A stretch of 9,870 nucleotides of DNA from JAGQTE01 sp964648005 (GCA_964648005.1 CAZYKR010000163.1:1-9870); one strand, 5' to 3'. Shown: positions 1 through 7,140, numbered from the stretch's first letter. Notes: a model not told the origin generated them from the sequence alone. Program-made: numbers and translations.

Positions 1-723
1 GCCTACGCCATCGCCCGCCCCATGGTCGGCGGCACCGACCGGGTCGCCGACTACGAGGGTCCGGCCATCTTCGCCGCCAACCACCACAGCCACATCGACA
101 CCGGGCTGTTGCTGTCGACCATCCCGGAACCGTGGCGCCACAAGCTCGTCATCGGTGCCGCTGCTGACTACTTCTTCGGCAACCGGGTGACCGCGCCGCT
201 GAGCGCGCTGGCCATCGGGGCGATCCCAATCGAGCGCACCCGGGTGTCACGGCGCTCGGCCGACGACGCCGCCGCGCTGATCGACGACGGCTGGAGCTTC
301 CTCATCTTCCCCGAAGGTGGCCGCTCACCGGACGGGTGGGGCCAGGAGTTCCGTGGCGGTGCCGCCTACCTCTCGCTGCGCTGCGGTGTGCCGGTCGTCC
401 CGGTGCACCTCGCTGGCACGGGTCGGATCCTGCCCAAGGGCACCAACGTCCCCAAGCCGGGCCCCACCCGGGTGACGTTCGGGCACCCGCTCTGGCCGAG
501 GCCCGAGGAGGACTCCCGGCGCTTCGCCGCTCGCCTCGAGCAGACGATCGCCTCCCTCGCCGACGAGGCCCGTACCGACTGGTGGTCCGCACGCCGGCGC
601 GCCCACGCGTCATCGACCCCGAGCCTGTCCGGCCCCGACGTCGGCGCTTGGCGTCGCACGTGGGCGCTCGGCGACCGCACCGCGGCACGCCGGCGCGCCA
701 CACGCGCCTGGCCGAAGCTCTAG
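1..723 (+). CDS. Lysophospholipid acyltransferase (PlsC/LPLAT family), 5' end missing
   Basis: The reading frame is open from the first base and ends at TAG 721-723, giving 240 visible residues. The true start lies upstream of the window, so the internal ATG at 22 is not taken as the start. The four acyltransferase blocks appear in order: the catalytic H-x4-D motif NHHSHID (visible residues 27-33), block II IPIERTR (76-82), block III FPEGGRS (104-110) and block IV VPVVPV (131-136). By family knowledge these enzymes transfer an acyl chain from acyl-CoA or acyl-ACP to lysophosphatidate or a related acceptor at the inner face of the membrane. A basic Arg/Ala/Trp-rich tail follows the domain (about 187-240), as I recall for actinobacterial members. 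The visible part starts just before the catalytic block, so it could be a stand-alone enzyme or the C-terminal domain of a larger fusion. Exact substrate unknown. The family call is firm. Confidence 0.9.
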   Translation, partial: AYAIARPMVGGTDRVADYEGPAIFAANHHSHIDTGLLLSTIPEPWRHKLVIGAAADYFFGNRVTAPLSALAIGAIPIERTRVSRRSADDAAALIDDGWSFLIFPEGGRSPDGWGQEFRGGAAYLSLRCGVPVVPVHLAGTGRILPKGTNVPKPGPTRVTFGHPLWPRPEEDSRRFAARLEQTIASLADEARTDWWSARRRAHASSTPSLSGPDVGAWRRTWALGDRTAARRRATRAWPKL

Positions 724-750
724 ACGCCGTCGCCTCCGCCGGCGCCGGAC

Positions 751-789
751 GCGACGGTGCCGCCCGCACGAGCGAGCGGCACCGGTCGC
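751..789. terminator. GC hairpin between convergent genes, probable bidirectional terminator
   Basis: CGGTGCCGC at 755-763 is perfectly complementary to GCGGCACCG at 776-784, with a 12-nt loop. The stem extends outward by four more pairs (751-754 with 786-789) after a single bulged G at 785. It lies in the 100-bp gap between the acyltransferase stop (723) and the lipoprotein stop (824), where two convergent transcripts should end. There is no T-tract on either side, which is common for terminators in high-GC actinobacteria. The pairing is seen directly; the terminator role is inferred. Confidence 0.6.
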
Positions 790-823
790 AACGATGTGCC
801 GCCAGAGCGGCCGTGGGTCGGGC

Positions 824-1114
824 TCAGCCGCCCGCACCGTCGAGGCTGTCGAGGTCGACACCGGCCGCCGACGAGGCGCACGAGACCGTCGCCTCGGTGA
901 TCTGTGCCTCTTCCTCGGCGCTCAGGTCGCCGTACTTGCGGAACTCGAAGCCCTTGGCCGCCAACTCGTCGGTGATGCACGTCGCCAACGCGCTGTCGAT
1001 CCCTTGGCTCGTCAACTCCTTGGCGAAGTCTTCCTTGGTCAAGGTGTTGGAGCACCCAGCCGCCACGCCGGCCACGCTCAACGTCAACACCACGCCTGCC
1101 ATCACTCGTCGCAT
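824..1114 (-). CDS. Small secreted lipoprotein, 96 aa, function unknown
   Basis: The start is the ATG at 1114, chosen because an AGGAGG Shine-Dalgarno sits 4 nt upstream and a signal peptide begins directly there. The frame stays open upstream to 1267, but that extension has no such features. The protein has a short basic start (MRRVM), a hydrophobic stretch and a lipobox-like VAAGC, with Cys21 the predicted lipidated residue. The mature part of about 75 residues is acidic and opens with a T-K-E-D-F-A-K-E-L segment. It contains two further cysteines (in ATCITDEL and TVSCASS) that could form a disulfide. This pattern resembles small actinobacterial lipoproteins with a 'DF...L...G....A.C....L......C' layout, which have no assigned function that I know of. 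It lies downstream of another lipoprotein gene on the same strand (83-bp gap), so the two may be co-transcribed. Gene call strong, role unknown. Confidence 0.8.
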   Translation of the reverse strand: MRRVMAGVVLTLSVAGVAAGCSNTLTKEDFAKELTSQGIDSALATCITDELAAKGFEFRKYGDLSAEEEAQITEATVSCASSAAGVDLDSLDGAGG

Positions 1115-1118
1115 CGCC

Positions 1119-1124
1119 CCTCCT
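1119..1124 (-). promoter_or_regulatory. Strong ribosome binding site of the 96-aa lipoprotein
   Basis: The minus strand reads AGGAGG here, 4 nt before the ATG at 1114. It decides the start against the longer open frame reaching 1267, and suggests the gene is translated independently even if it shares a transcript with the gene upstream. Confidence 0.75.
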
Positions 1125-1197
1125 GTTCGGGCACCGGTCTCCTGTCCAGCGGTGATCCGCCGATCTCCTCCCCGGCTGGGGGTGGACCGTAGTCCGA

Positions 1198-1785
1198 TCA
1201 CGGTGACGGGGTGGGCGATGACGGCGTGGGCGATGCCGGCGTGCCCGAGCGGTACACGTCGGCGCACACGAGCTCGCGTGTCCGGCCGCCGCAGCTGAGC
1301 GCGAACTCCTCGTACTCGCTCCCCGGCACAGCCCGGTCAAATAGCTGATCGCACGCCGCGCCATCACCGTCTTCGCAGGCGACCCAGAGCAGGTCGAGCT
1401 GCGGGTCGTCGCCGCGGGCCATCGGCTGGTTCGCCAGCCAGGTGTCGTCGGGATCGAGTGCGGAGGTCGTCGTGCTGCCGACGGCCGCCAAGTTGTCGAT
1501 CCCGATGCAATCGACACGGATGTCGGTGAGCCGGCCGACCTGGGACGGCGCCAGCACCGTCTCGTCCTCGAGCGCCACCGCGCCGACCTCAGCGAGGACA
1601 CGGTCCACGTAGCAGCCGGCTTGGACGTCGTCGAGTCGACCCGCCCAACGTTGCTTGACCTCCGCCACGGCGGCGTCGCGGTCGACGGCGTCGCCGCTGC
1701 AACCGGCGGTCAGGACGGCGGCGGTGATGCAGGCCACCACCACGGCAAGCCACGACCGGCAGGGGGACACGGCGAGCTTCGGCAC
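1198..1785 (-). CDS. Secreted lipoprotein with C-terminal GSEYEEF/CGGR motif, 195 aa
   Basis: The start chosen is GTG at 1785, because the signal peptide begins there: VPKLAVSPCRSWLAVVVA, then more hydrophobic residues and a clear lipobox LTAGC, giving a lipidated Cys29. The frame continues upstream to an ATG at 1893, but those residues have no signal character and intrude on the gltB leader. The mature protein is acidic and contains six or more cysteines. Near its end, ACEDGDGAACDQLFDRAV is followed by GSEYEEFALSCGGR. I recognise this 'C..GD..ACD.L....P.GSEYE.F...CGGR' module from many secreted or membrane-anchored actinobacterial proteins; its function is not established to my knowledge. 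The protein ends in a Thr/Pro/Ser-rich tail (TPASPTPSSPTPSP). It probably acts outside the cytoplasmic membrane. It is divergent from gltB and may be co-transcribed with the 96-aa lipoprotein downstream. No Shine-Dalgarno is apparent (see the promoter entry). Confidence 0.78.
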   Translation of the reverse strand: MPKLAVSPCRSWLAVVVACITAAVLTAGCSGDAVDRDAAVAEVKQRWAGRLDDVQAGCYVDRVLAEVGAVALEDETVLAPSQVGRLTDIRVDCIGIDNLAAVGSTTTSALDPDDTWLANQPMARGDDPQLDLLWVACEDGDGAACDQLFDRAVPGSEYEEFALSCGGRTRELVCADVYRSGTPASPTPSSPTPSP

Positions 1786-1791
1786 CCCGCG

Positions 1792-1797
1792 ATTGTG
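1792..1797 (-). promoter_or_regulatory. Possible -10 element for a leaderless lipoprotein mRNA
   Basis: On the minus strand CACAAT (4 of 6 matches to TATAAT) ends exactly 6 nt before the proposed GTG start at 1785. That would place transcription initiation at or next to the G of the start codon, giving a leaderless message, which is common in actinobacteria. This fits the absence of a convincing Shine-Dalgarno upstream of this GTG. No good -35 box is visible. Tentative. Confidence 0.3.
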
Positions 1798-1863
1798 CCA
1801 GCCGCACGCGGCGGCGACGGCGCACGTCGCTAATTCGCCGGCGGTCGGTGCCCATCTCCCCGG

Positions 1864-1869
1864 TACCCT
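1864..1869 (+). promoter_or_regulatory. Weak candidate -10 box for gltB
   Basis: TACCCT fits the loose actinobacterial TANNNT pattern and would start transcription around 1876, leaving a leader of about 110 nt before gltB. No convincing -35 is present 16-18 bp upstream, so this is only a candidate within the divergent spacer 1786-1987. Confidence 0.2.
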
Positions 1870-1879
1870 GGTTGCACCG

Positions 1880-1930
1880 CCCGGGTGGGGCAACGACGCC
1901 TCGTCACCTCAACGACGAGTGGCCCCCGGG
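1880..1930 (+). other. Nested hairpin in the gltB leader
   Basis: CCCGGG at 1880-1885 pairs with CCCGGG at 1925-1930. The stem continues after a bulged T at 1886 (GG 1887-1888 with CC 1923-1924). Inside lies a second perfect stem, CTCGTC 1900-1905 with GACGAG 1914-1919, closing an 8-nt loop. It ends 57 nt before the gltB start codon and is followed by neither a T-tract nor an obvious anti-terminator. It does not match any riboswitch class I know. It may be a structured 5' leader, or chance pairing in GC-rich DNA. Confidence 0.35.
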
Positions 1931-1978
1931 CTTCCCGACTCCCTGCCTTCGGCGCGCGCCGCCGGGCACCGAGCTCCT

Positions 1979-1983
1979 GGAGG
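1979..1983 (+). promoter_or_regulatory. Ribosome binding site that fixes the gltB start
   Basis: GGAGG lies 4 nt before the ATG at 1988. The frame is open further upstream to 1655, so this site together with the conserved N-terminus of the protein decides the start. Confidence 0.7.
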
Positions 1984-1987
1984 CCCC

Positions 1988-4900
1988 ATGCAGCATCCCT
2001 TCGGACAGGTCGAGGACCGAGACGCCTGCGGCGTCGGGTTCGTCGCCGATGCCGGTGGACGTGCGGACCGCGCCATCGTCGAGGCGGGACTGGCCGGACT
2101 CGCCGGTGTCCGCCACCGCGGTGCCGTCGCCGCCGACGGGGCCAGCAGCGACGGGTGCGGGCTGCTCACGCCGCTGCCGTTCGAACGGTATGGCCCGGCG
2201 GGCACGGTCGTGGCCATGCTGTTCGGACCCTCGACCGACCCGTCCGACGAGCTGGCAGCGTTGGCGCACGACCTCGACCTGAGGCTCGTCGCCGTGACTG
2301 CGCCCCGCGTCGACACGGCGGTGCTCGGCGCGCAGGCACGGCGGTCGCTGCCGCCGCTGTGGCAAGCCCGCTTGGCGCCGTTCGGGATGCTGGCCGACCG
2401 TCTCGACGACGGCGACGACACACCGGTGGAGCGCGCCGCGTGGCTGCTGCGGCATCGCCTGCGCGCCGTGTCGGGCGCCTACGCCGCCTCCTGTTCAGCG
2501 CGCACGATCGTCCACAAGGGCCTCGTGCGTGCTGATCGCCTCGCCGACTTCTGGCTCGACCTGGCCGACGACGACTTCGCCGCGCCGTTCGCCGTGTTCC
2601 ACCAGAGGTACTCCACCAACACCGCGCCGAGCTGGGAGCGTGCCCAACCGATGCGCAGCCTGAGTCACAACGGCGAGATCAACACGATCGCCGGCAACGT
2701 TCGGCGGCTCGCCGCTCGACGTCTGGGGACGGAACGTGCCGGACTCGGACCCGAAGGCGACCTCGTCCCGATCCTGGACCCGGCCGGCTCCGACTCGGCC
2801 CAGCTCGATGAGGTGCTCGAGCTGCTGGTGCGCGGTGGGCGCGACGTGGCCCACGCCATGGCCATGCTCATGCCTCCGGCCTGGGAGGGCGACCGCGAGC
2901 TGCCGGCTGCGGTGCGGGGTGCGTTCGCCTACCACGCCTCCCTGATGGAGCCGTGGGACGGTCCTGCCGCGGTGGTCTTCACCGACGGACGAGTCGTCGG
3001 CGCCGCGCTCGACCGCAACGGTCTGCGGCCGTTGCGCGTGACGCGCTGCGACGACGGGCTCGTGGTGTGTGCCTCCGAGGTCGGCGCCGTGCCGCTGCAG
3101 GGGCACGGCGCGCAGACCCACAGCCGGCTGGGGCCCGGTGACCAGCTGGTGGTCGAACCCGGTGTCGGCGTGCACACCACCGCCGAGGTGCATCGACGGC
3201 TCACGGCGCAGGCGCCGTACGCGTCGTGGGCCGCCGACGGCCTGCGCCCAGCCGACGCCGGCAACCCGATCGAGCTGGTCGGCGACGACCTCACCGCTCG
3301 CCAGGTGGCACACGGCTGCACGCGCGAGGAGGTGGCGATGGTCCTGCGACCGATGGCCACCGATGCCGCCGAACCGAGCTTCGCCATGGGCGACGACGCG
3401 CCCCTTCCCCACCTGGCGGGCCGGCCGCGCCCGATCGCGCACTTCGTGCGCCAGCGGTTCGCCCAGGTGACCAACCCGCCGATCGACCCGCTGCGGGAGC
3501 GACGCGTCATGAGCCTGCGCACCCTGCTCGGCCCACGGGCGCCGTTGCTGTGCGAAGACCCGACGGCGGCACGCCTGATCGAGCTGCCGTCCATGCTCCT
3601 GTTCCCCAGCGGGGTCGACGCCCTGCGCTCGCCGGCGTGGAGCCCCTTCCCGGCGGCCACGCTCCCCCTGCGCTTCGCCGTCGCCGACGGGCCCGGTGGC
3701 CTCGCAGACCGGCTCGACGCGCTCGGGCAGGCGGCCGTGCGCGCCGCGGCCGACGGCGCCGAGATCGTGGTGCTCGACCACACCGGCGTCGACGCCGAGC
3801 ATGCACCGGTGCCGGCGCTGCTCGGCCTCGGCGCGGTGCACCAGGAGCTCGTCCTGGCCGGGAGGCGCGCCGACGTGTCGCTGGTGGTCGTCGCCGACGA
3901 CGCCCGGGACAGCCATGCCGTGGCCGCACTCGTCGGCTTCGGCGCTGACGCCGTCTGCCCGCGCCTCGCCTTCGAGACGGTCGCCGATCTCGCCGACCGC
4001 GACGACAGCTCGGACATCGCCGCGCCGGAGGCACAGGAGCGCCTCCGCAGCGCCATCGAAGGCGGTGTGCGCAAGATCCTGTCGAAGCTCGGCATCTGCA
4101 CCATCGACGGTTACCGCGACGCCCGGGCCTTCGAGGTGCTCGGGCTCGGCACCGACGTCGTCGAGCGCTGCCTCGCCGGCGCTCCGAACGTCGTCGGCGG
4201 CCTCGACCTGAGCCAGGTGGGCGCCATGGTGCTCACCCAGCACGCCGAGGCGTGGCCGACCGACGGCTCGACCCCGACGCTGGCGTCACCGGGATGGGTG
4301 CGCGTCCGCATCGGCGGCGACGCCCACGCCAACGACAAGCCGGTCGTGGCTGCGCTCAACGAGCTCACCGGCACCATGCCGACCGCCCGCGGCGACGAGC
4401 CACCGAGCGCGGCGGCGCGCCGGACCGCGGCCGCCCACCTGCTCCAGCGAGCCATCGCCGGAGATGACGAGGAGCTGTACCTCCGGTTCGCGCAGCTGGT
4501 CGACGATCGCCCGCCGCTGGCGCTGGTCGACCAGCTCGAGGTGATCCCCGCCGAGGCGCCGGTCCCGATCGACGAGGTCGAGTCGGCTGCGTCGATCGTG
4601 CGCCGCTTCTCGACCGGCGCCATGTCGCACGGTGCGCTCTCCAAAGAGGCGCACGAGACGCTCGCCGCCGCCATGAACCTGCTCGGTGCACGCTCGAACT
4701 GCGGCGAGGGCGGCGAGGACCCGCAGCGGTTCCGCACCCGTGGACGCGGCCGGGACGACACCAACTCATCGATCAAGCAGGTGGCGTCGGGCCGCTTCGG
4801 CGTCACGCCGGAGTACCTGGCCGTCGCCGACGAGATCCAGATCAAGATGGCCCAGGGCTCCAAGCCCGGCGAGGGCGGCCAGCTGCCGGGGCACAAGGTC

Positions 4901-6484
4901 ACGCGCGAGATCGCGGCGCTGCGCCACACCCAGCCCGGCGTCGGCCTGATCTCACCGCCCCCGCATCACGACATCTACTCGATCGAGGACCTCGCCCAGC
5001 TCGTGTACGACCTCAAGCAGGTCAACGCCGCCGAAGTGTCCGTGAAGCTCGTCGCCGGAGCCGGCGTCGGCACGATCGCCGCCGGATGCGTGAAGGCCCT
5101 GGCGGACACCGTCCACATCTCGGGCGCCAACGGTGGCACGGGCGCCAGCCCCCTCTCGTCGATCAAGCACGCCGGGATGCCCTGGGAGCTCGGGCTCGCC
5201 GACGCGCAGCAGGCGCTGGTGGCGGCCGGACTGCGCGACCGCGTCACGCTGCGCGTCGACGGCGGGTTCGCCACCGGCCGCCACATCGTCACGGCGGCAC
5301 TGCTGGGCGCGGACGAGTTCAGCTTCGGCACCGCGGCGATGATCGCCGAGGGATGCATCATGCTGCGCGCCTGCCATCGCGACACGTGCACACCCGGCAT
5401 CGCCACGCAACGACCCCACCTGCGGGCGAACTTCGCCGGCACCCCGGAAGGCGTCGCCGCCTACCTGCTCTTCGTGGCGCACGACGTGCGGCGGCGCCTC
5501 GCCGCCCTCGGCGCCCGATCCGTGGAGGAGGTGATCGGCCGGGTCGACCTGCTGCGCCAGCGCATGTTCGGGGACCCCGCCGTCGACAGCGTCGACCTGG
5601 CGCCGCTGCTGCGGGCGCCGACGCCGGCGGACGCGCCGCGGCACTTCGTGGCACACGACCCCATCCAACGCCCGCGCGACCGTCTGGGCGACGAGCTCCT
5701 GGCCGAGGCGTTCCGGCCCATCTGGGACGGCGACCACCCGACGATCCACCGCACGGTCTCCAACACCGACCGTGCGCTCGGCGCCGCGCTGTCGGGTGCC
5801 CTGGCCTTGGAGTTCGGCGCCAAGACACCGCCGGGTTCGGCGACGATCGAGCTCGACGGCATCGCCGGCCAGAGCTTCGGCGCCTTCGCCGGTCCCGGCG
5901 TGCGGTTCGTGCTGCGCGGCGCAGCCAACGACTACGTCGGCAAGGGTCTCGCCGGCGCCACGATCGCCATCCGACCCGACGCCGCCGCCGCCGACGCTCA
6001 CGAGCCGCCGGTGCTGGCGGGCAACACCTGCCTGTACGGCGCCACGGGCGGTCGGTTGTTCGTCGCCGGTGCCGTCGGCGAGCGGTTCGCCGTGCGGAAT
6101 TCCGGTGCCGATGCCGTCGTCGAGGCGGCCGGAGACCATTGCTGCGAGTACATGACCGGCGGCACCGTCGTGATCCTCGGCAGGGTCGGCACCAACCTCG
6201 GCGCCGGCATGACCGGCGGCGAGGTGCTGGTGTGGGACGGCGATGCATCGCACCTCGCCGCCCGGATCAACGGCGACCTGGTCGAGCCGGTCCGCCCCGA
6301 TCGCGACGCCCGGGACCGCGCCCGCTGGCTGGTCGAGGAGCACCTCGCCGTCACCGGATCCGCACGCGCCGCTGCGCTCCTGCACGCCTGGGACGACCGG
6401 GAGGACGACCTGTGGCAGGTGCTGCCGCGCGACGAGGCCGACCGCCGCGCCGCGTCCGCCGCCGTCCGCCTCGGCGTGGCCTAG
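1988..6484 (+). CDS. gltB: Glutamate synthase large (alpha) subunit, 1498 aa
   Basis: It makes glutamate from glutamine and 2-oxoglutarate. Glutamine is hydrolysed in an N-terminal class II amidotransferase domain, and the ammonia is channelled to an FMN site. The start at 1988 leaves a 13-residue propeptide before the nucleophile Cys14 (DACGVGF), as expected for self-processed GltB. The HRG arginine Arg44 and HNGEINT (227-233) complete the glutaminase signature (domain about 14-405). A central domain follows (about 510-780), then the FMN/synthase domain (about 859-1170) with GQLPGHKVT and KPGEGG. The 3Fe-4S cysteines are Cys1123, Cys1129 and Cys1134 (C-x5-C-x4-C). The C-terminal GXGXG beta-helix spans about 1250-1440. 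The length is normal for bacterial GltB and the frame is intact. Oddities: residues 1045-1050 read SGANGG where S/A-G-H/Y-D-G-G is usual; 54-58 read SDGCG against the usual GDGAG; 903-906 read SNCG against SNTG/SNSG. No gltD (NADPH-binding beta subunit) is adjacent on either side. Confidence 0.96.
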   Translation: MQHPFGQVEDRDACGVGFVADAGGRADRAIVEAGLAGLAGVRHRGAVAADGASSDGCGLLTPLPFERYGPAGTVVAMLFGPSTDPSDELAALAHDLDLRLVAVTAPRVDTAVLGAQARRSLPPLWQARLAPFGMLADRLDDGDDTPVERAAWLLRHRLRAVSGAYAASCSARTIVHKGLVRADRLADFWLDLADDDFAAPFAVFHQRYSTNTAPSWERAQPMRSLSHNGEINTIAGNVRRLAARRLGTERAGLGPEGDLVPILDPAGSDSAQLDEVLELLVRGGRDVAHAMAMLMPPAWEGDRELPAAVRGAFAYHASLMEPWDGPAAVVFTDGRVVGAALDRNGLRPLRVTRCDDGLVVCASEVGAVPLQGHGAQTHSRLGPGDQLVVEPGVGVHTTAEVHRRLTAQAPYASWAADGLRPADAGNPIELVGDDLTARQVAHGCTREEVAMVLRPMATDAAEPSFAMGDDAPLPHLAGRPRPIAHFVRQRFAQVTNPPIDPLRERRVMSLRTLLGPRAPLLCEDPTAARLIELPSMLLFPSGVDALRSPAWSPFPAATLPLRFAVADGPGGLADRLDALGQAAVRAAADGAEIVVLDHTGVDAEHAPVPALLGLGAVHQELVLAGRRADVSLVVVADDARDSHAVAALVGFGADAVCPRLAFETVADLADRDDSSDIAAPEAQERLRSAIEGGVRKILSKLGICTIDGYRDARAFEVLGLGTDVVERCLAGAPNVVGGLDLSQVGAMVLTQHAEAWPTDGSTPTLASPGWVRVRIGGDAHANDKPVVAALNELTGTMPTARGDEPPSAAARRTAAAHLLQRAIAGDDEELYLRFAQLVDDRPPLALVDQLEVIPAEAPVPIDEVESAASIVRRFSTGAMSHGALSKEAHETLAAAMNLLGARSNCGEGGEDPQRFRTRGRGRDDTNSSIKQVASGRFGVTPEYLAVADEIQIKMAQGSKPGEGGQLPGHKVTREIAALRHTQPGVGLISPPPHHDIYSIEDLAQLVYDLKQVNAAEVSVKLVAGAGVGTIAAGCVKALADTVHISGANGGTGASPLSSIKHAGMPWELGLADAQQALVAAGLRDRVTLRVDGGFATGRHIVTAALLGADEFSFGTAAMIAEGCIMLRACHRDTCTPGIATQRPHLRANFAGTPEGVAAYLLFVAHDVRRRLAALGARSVEEVIGRVDLLRQRMFGDPAVDSVDLAPLLRAPTPADAPRHFVAHDPIQRPRDRLGDELLAEAFRPIWDGDHPTIHRTVSNTDRALGAALSGALALEFGAKTPPGSATIELDGIAGQSFGAFAGPGVRFVLRGAANDYVGKGLAGATIAIRPDAAAADAHEPPVLAGNTCLYGATGGRLFVAGAVGERFAVRNSGADAVVEAAGDHCCEYMTGGTVVILGRVGTNLGAGMTGGEVLVWDGDASHLAARINGDLVEPVRPDRDARDRARWLVEEHLAVTGSARAAALLHAWDDREDDLWQVLPRDEADRRAASAAVRLGVA

Positions 6485-6528
6485 GCTGCGCCGGTTCGTT
6501 CGACCCCCCTCGCCAGGCAGGATGACGC

Positions 6529-7134
6529 ATGACCGATACGCCGCCGCCGGGCCCCGGCTGGCACGCAGACCCGTCGGCCACGCCTCCGGAGGAGCCGCCG
6601 GTGCCGCCGTCGAGCGACCCGGCCGCCGGCGCAGGATCGCCCGGACCGGACGCGAGCGGGGGCTACGGCCAACCCGGGCCGTGGACGCCCGGCCAGGCAC
6701 CCCACGACGGCCAGCCAGCGCAGCAACCGGCCTACGGCCCGGGGCCATACGCCGGGCAGCCCTCGTACGGACAGCCCCCGAACGGACAGCCTCCGTACGG
6801 ACAACCCCCGTACGGGCAGCCTCCGTACGGGCAGCCGGCCTACGGCTACGGCACGGCGGCGCCGCAGACCGAGCCGCTCGCCATCGTCAGCCTGGTCTGC
6901 GGCATCTTGAGCCTGCCGTTCGGGTGTCTCTGCGCCGTGTTGGGTGTGCCGCTCGGCATCGCCGCCGTCGTCACCGGCGTGATGGCCCGCAACAAGATCC
7001 GCTCGTCAGGCGGCATGCTCCAAGGTGACGGCCTGGCCCTCGGGGGTCTCATCGTCGGTGGCGTCGCCATCGGCCTGGCCGTGGTCCTGGTCATCCTGAA
7101 CATCGTGGCCAACGTCGCCTTGACGACGGGCTGA
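6529..7134 (+). CDS. DUF4190-type small membrane protein with Pro/Tyr/Gly/Gln-rich N-terminus, 201 aa
   Basis: The ATG at 6529 follows GGCAGGA (6516-6522) at 6-nt spacing, 44 bp after the gltB stop, so read-through from gltB is possible. Residues 1-110 are disordered and low-complexity. They begin with PPPGPGWHADPS, which resembles the opening of the DUF2510 'PGWYPDP' module but lacks the rest, and contain five YGQP-type repeats (78-102). Residues 115-160 form a hydrophobic hairpin starting EPLAIVSLVCGILS and ending in VMARNKIRSS. A second membrane segment spans about 169-198. The arrangement of 'LAI.SLV.GI', a basic NKIR loop, then 'G.GLALGGLI.G' is that of the DUF4190 family, common in actinobacteria and of unknown function. 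The long tail probably faces the cytoplasm, by analogy with similar proteins. There is no catalytic motif. Family call fairly firm, role unknown. Confidence 0.85.
   Translation: MTDTPPPGPGWHADPSATPPEEPPVPPSSDPAAGAGSPGPDASGGYGQPGPWTPGQAPHDGQPAQQPAYGPGPYAGQPSYGQPPNGQPPYGQPPYGQPPYGQPAYGYGTAAPQTEPLAIVSLVCGILSLPFGCLCAVLGVPLGIAAVVTGVMARNKIRSSGGMLQGDGLALGGLIVGGVAIGLAVVLVILNIVANVALTTG
6760..6834 (+). repeat. 15-bp in-frame tandem repeat, five units
   Basis: Five consecutive 15-bp units encode PSYGQ, PPNGQ, PPYGQ, PPYGQ, PPYGQ, followed by a degenerate PAYGY. Units 3 to 5 differ only at third codon positions. The repeat preserves frame, so changes in copy number would alter the length of the disordered tail without breaking the gene. 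Confidence 0.85.
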
Positions 7135-7140
7135 TCAACC

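Noticed and set aside
336..1298. 320-codon + strand frame crossing the acyltransferase end and the 96-aa lipoprotein
   Set aside because: It overlaps two supported genes in other frames and runs through the terminator hairpin; its translation is Arg/Pro/Ala-rich without motifs.
1655..1987. Upstream extension of the gltB reading frame by 111 codons
   Set aside because: The extension overlaps the lipoprotein signal region on the other strand, is low-complexity, and would bury the catalytic Cys14, which must lie near the N-terminus after processing. A ribosome site precedes the ATG at 1988.
2495..4243. 582-codon open frame antisense to gltB
   Set aside because: Its composition is Arg/Gly/Val/Asp-rich without domains, and it lies opposite a clearly conserved gltB; long antisense frames are expected in DNA of this GC content.
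5086..6525. 479-codon + strand frame within gltB
   Set aside because: Arg-rich translation typical of an out-of-frame reading of a high-GC gene; gltB is intact across it.
4952..6748. 598-codon antisense frame spanning the 3' part of gltB and the start of the DUF4190 gene
   Set aside because: No recognisable motif and no signal of its own; it is a by-product of the GC-rich codon pattern of the genes on the + strand.
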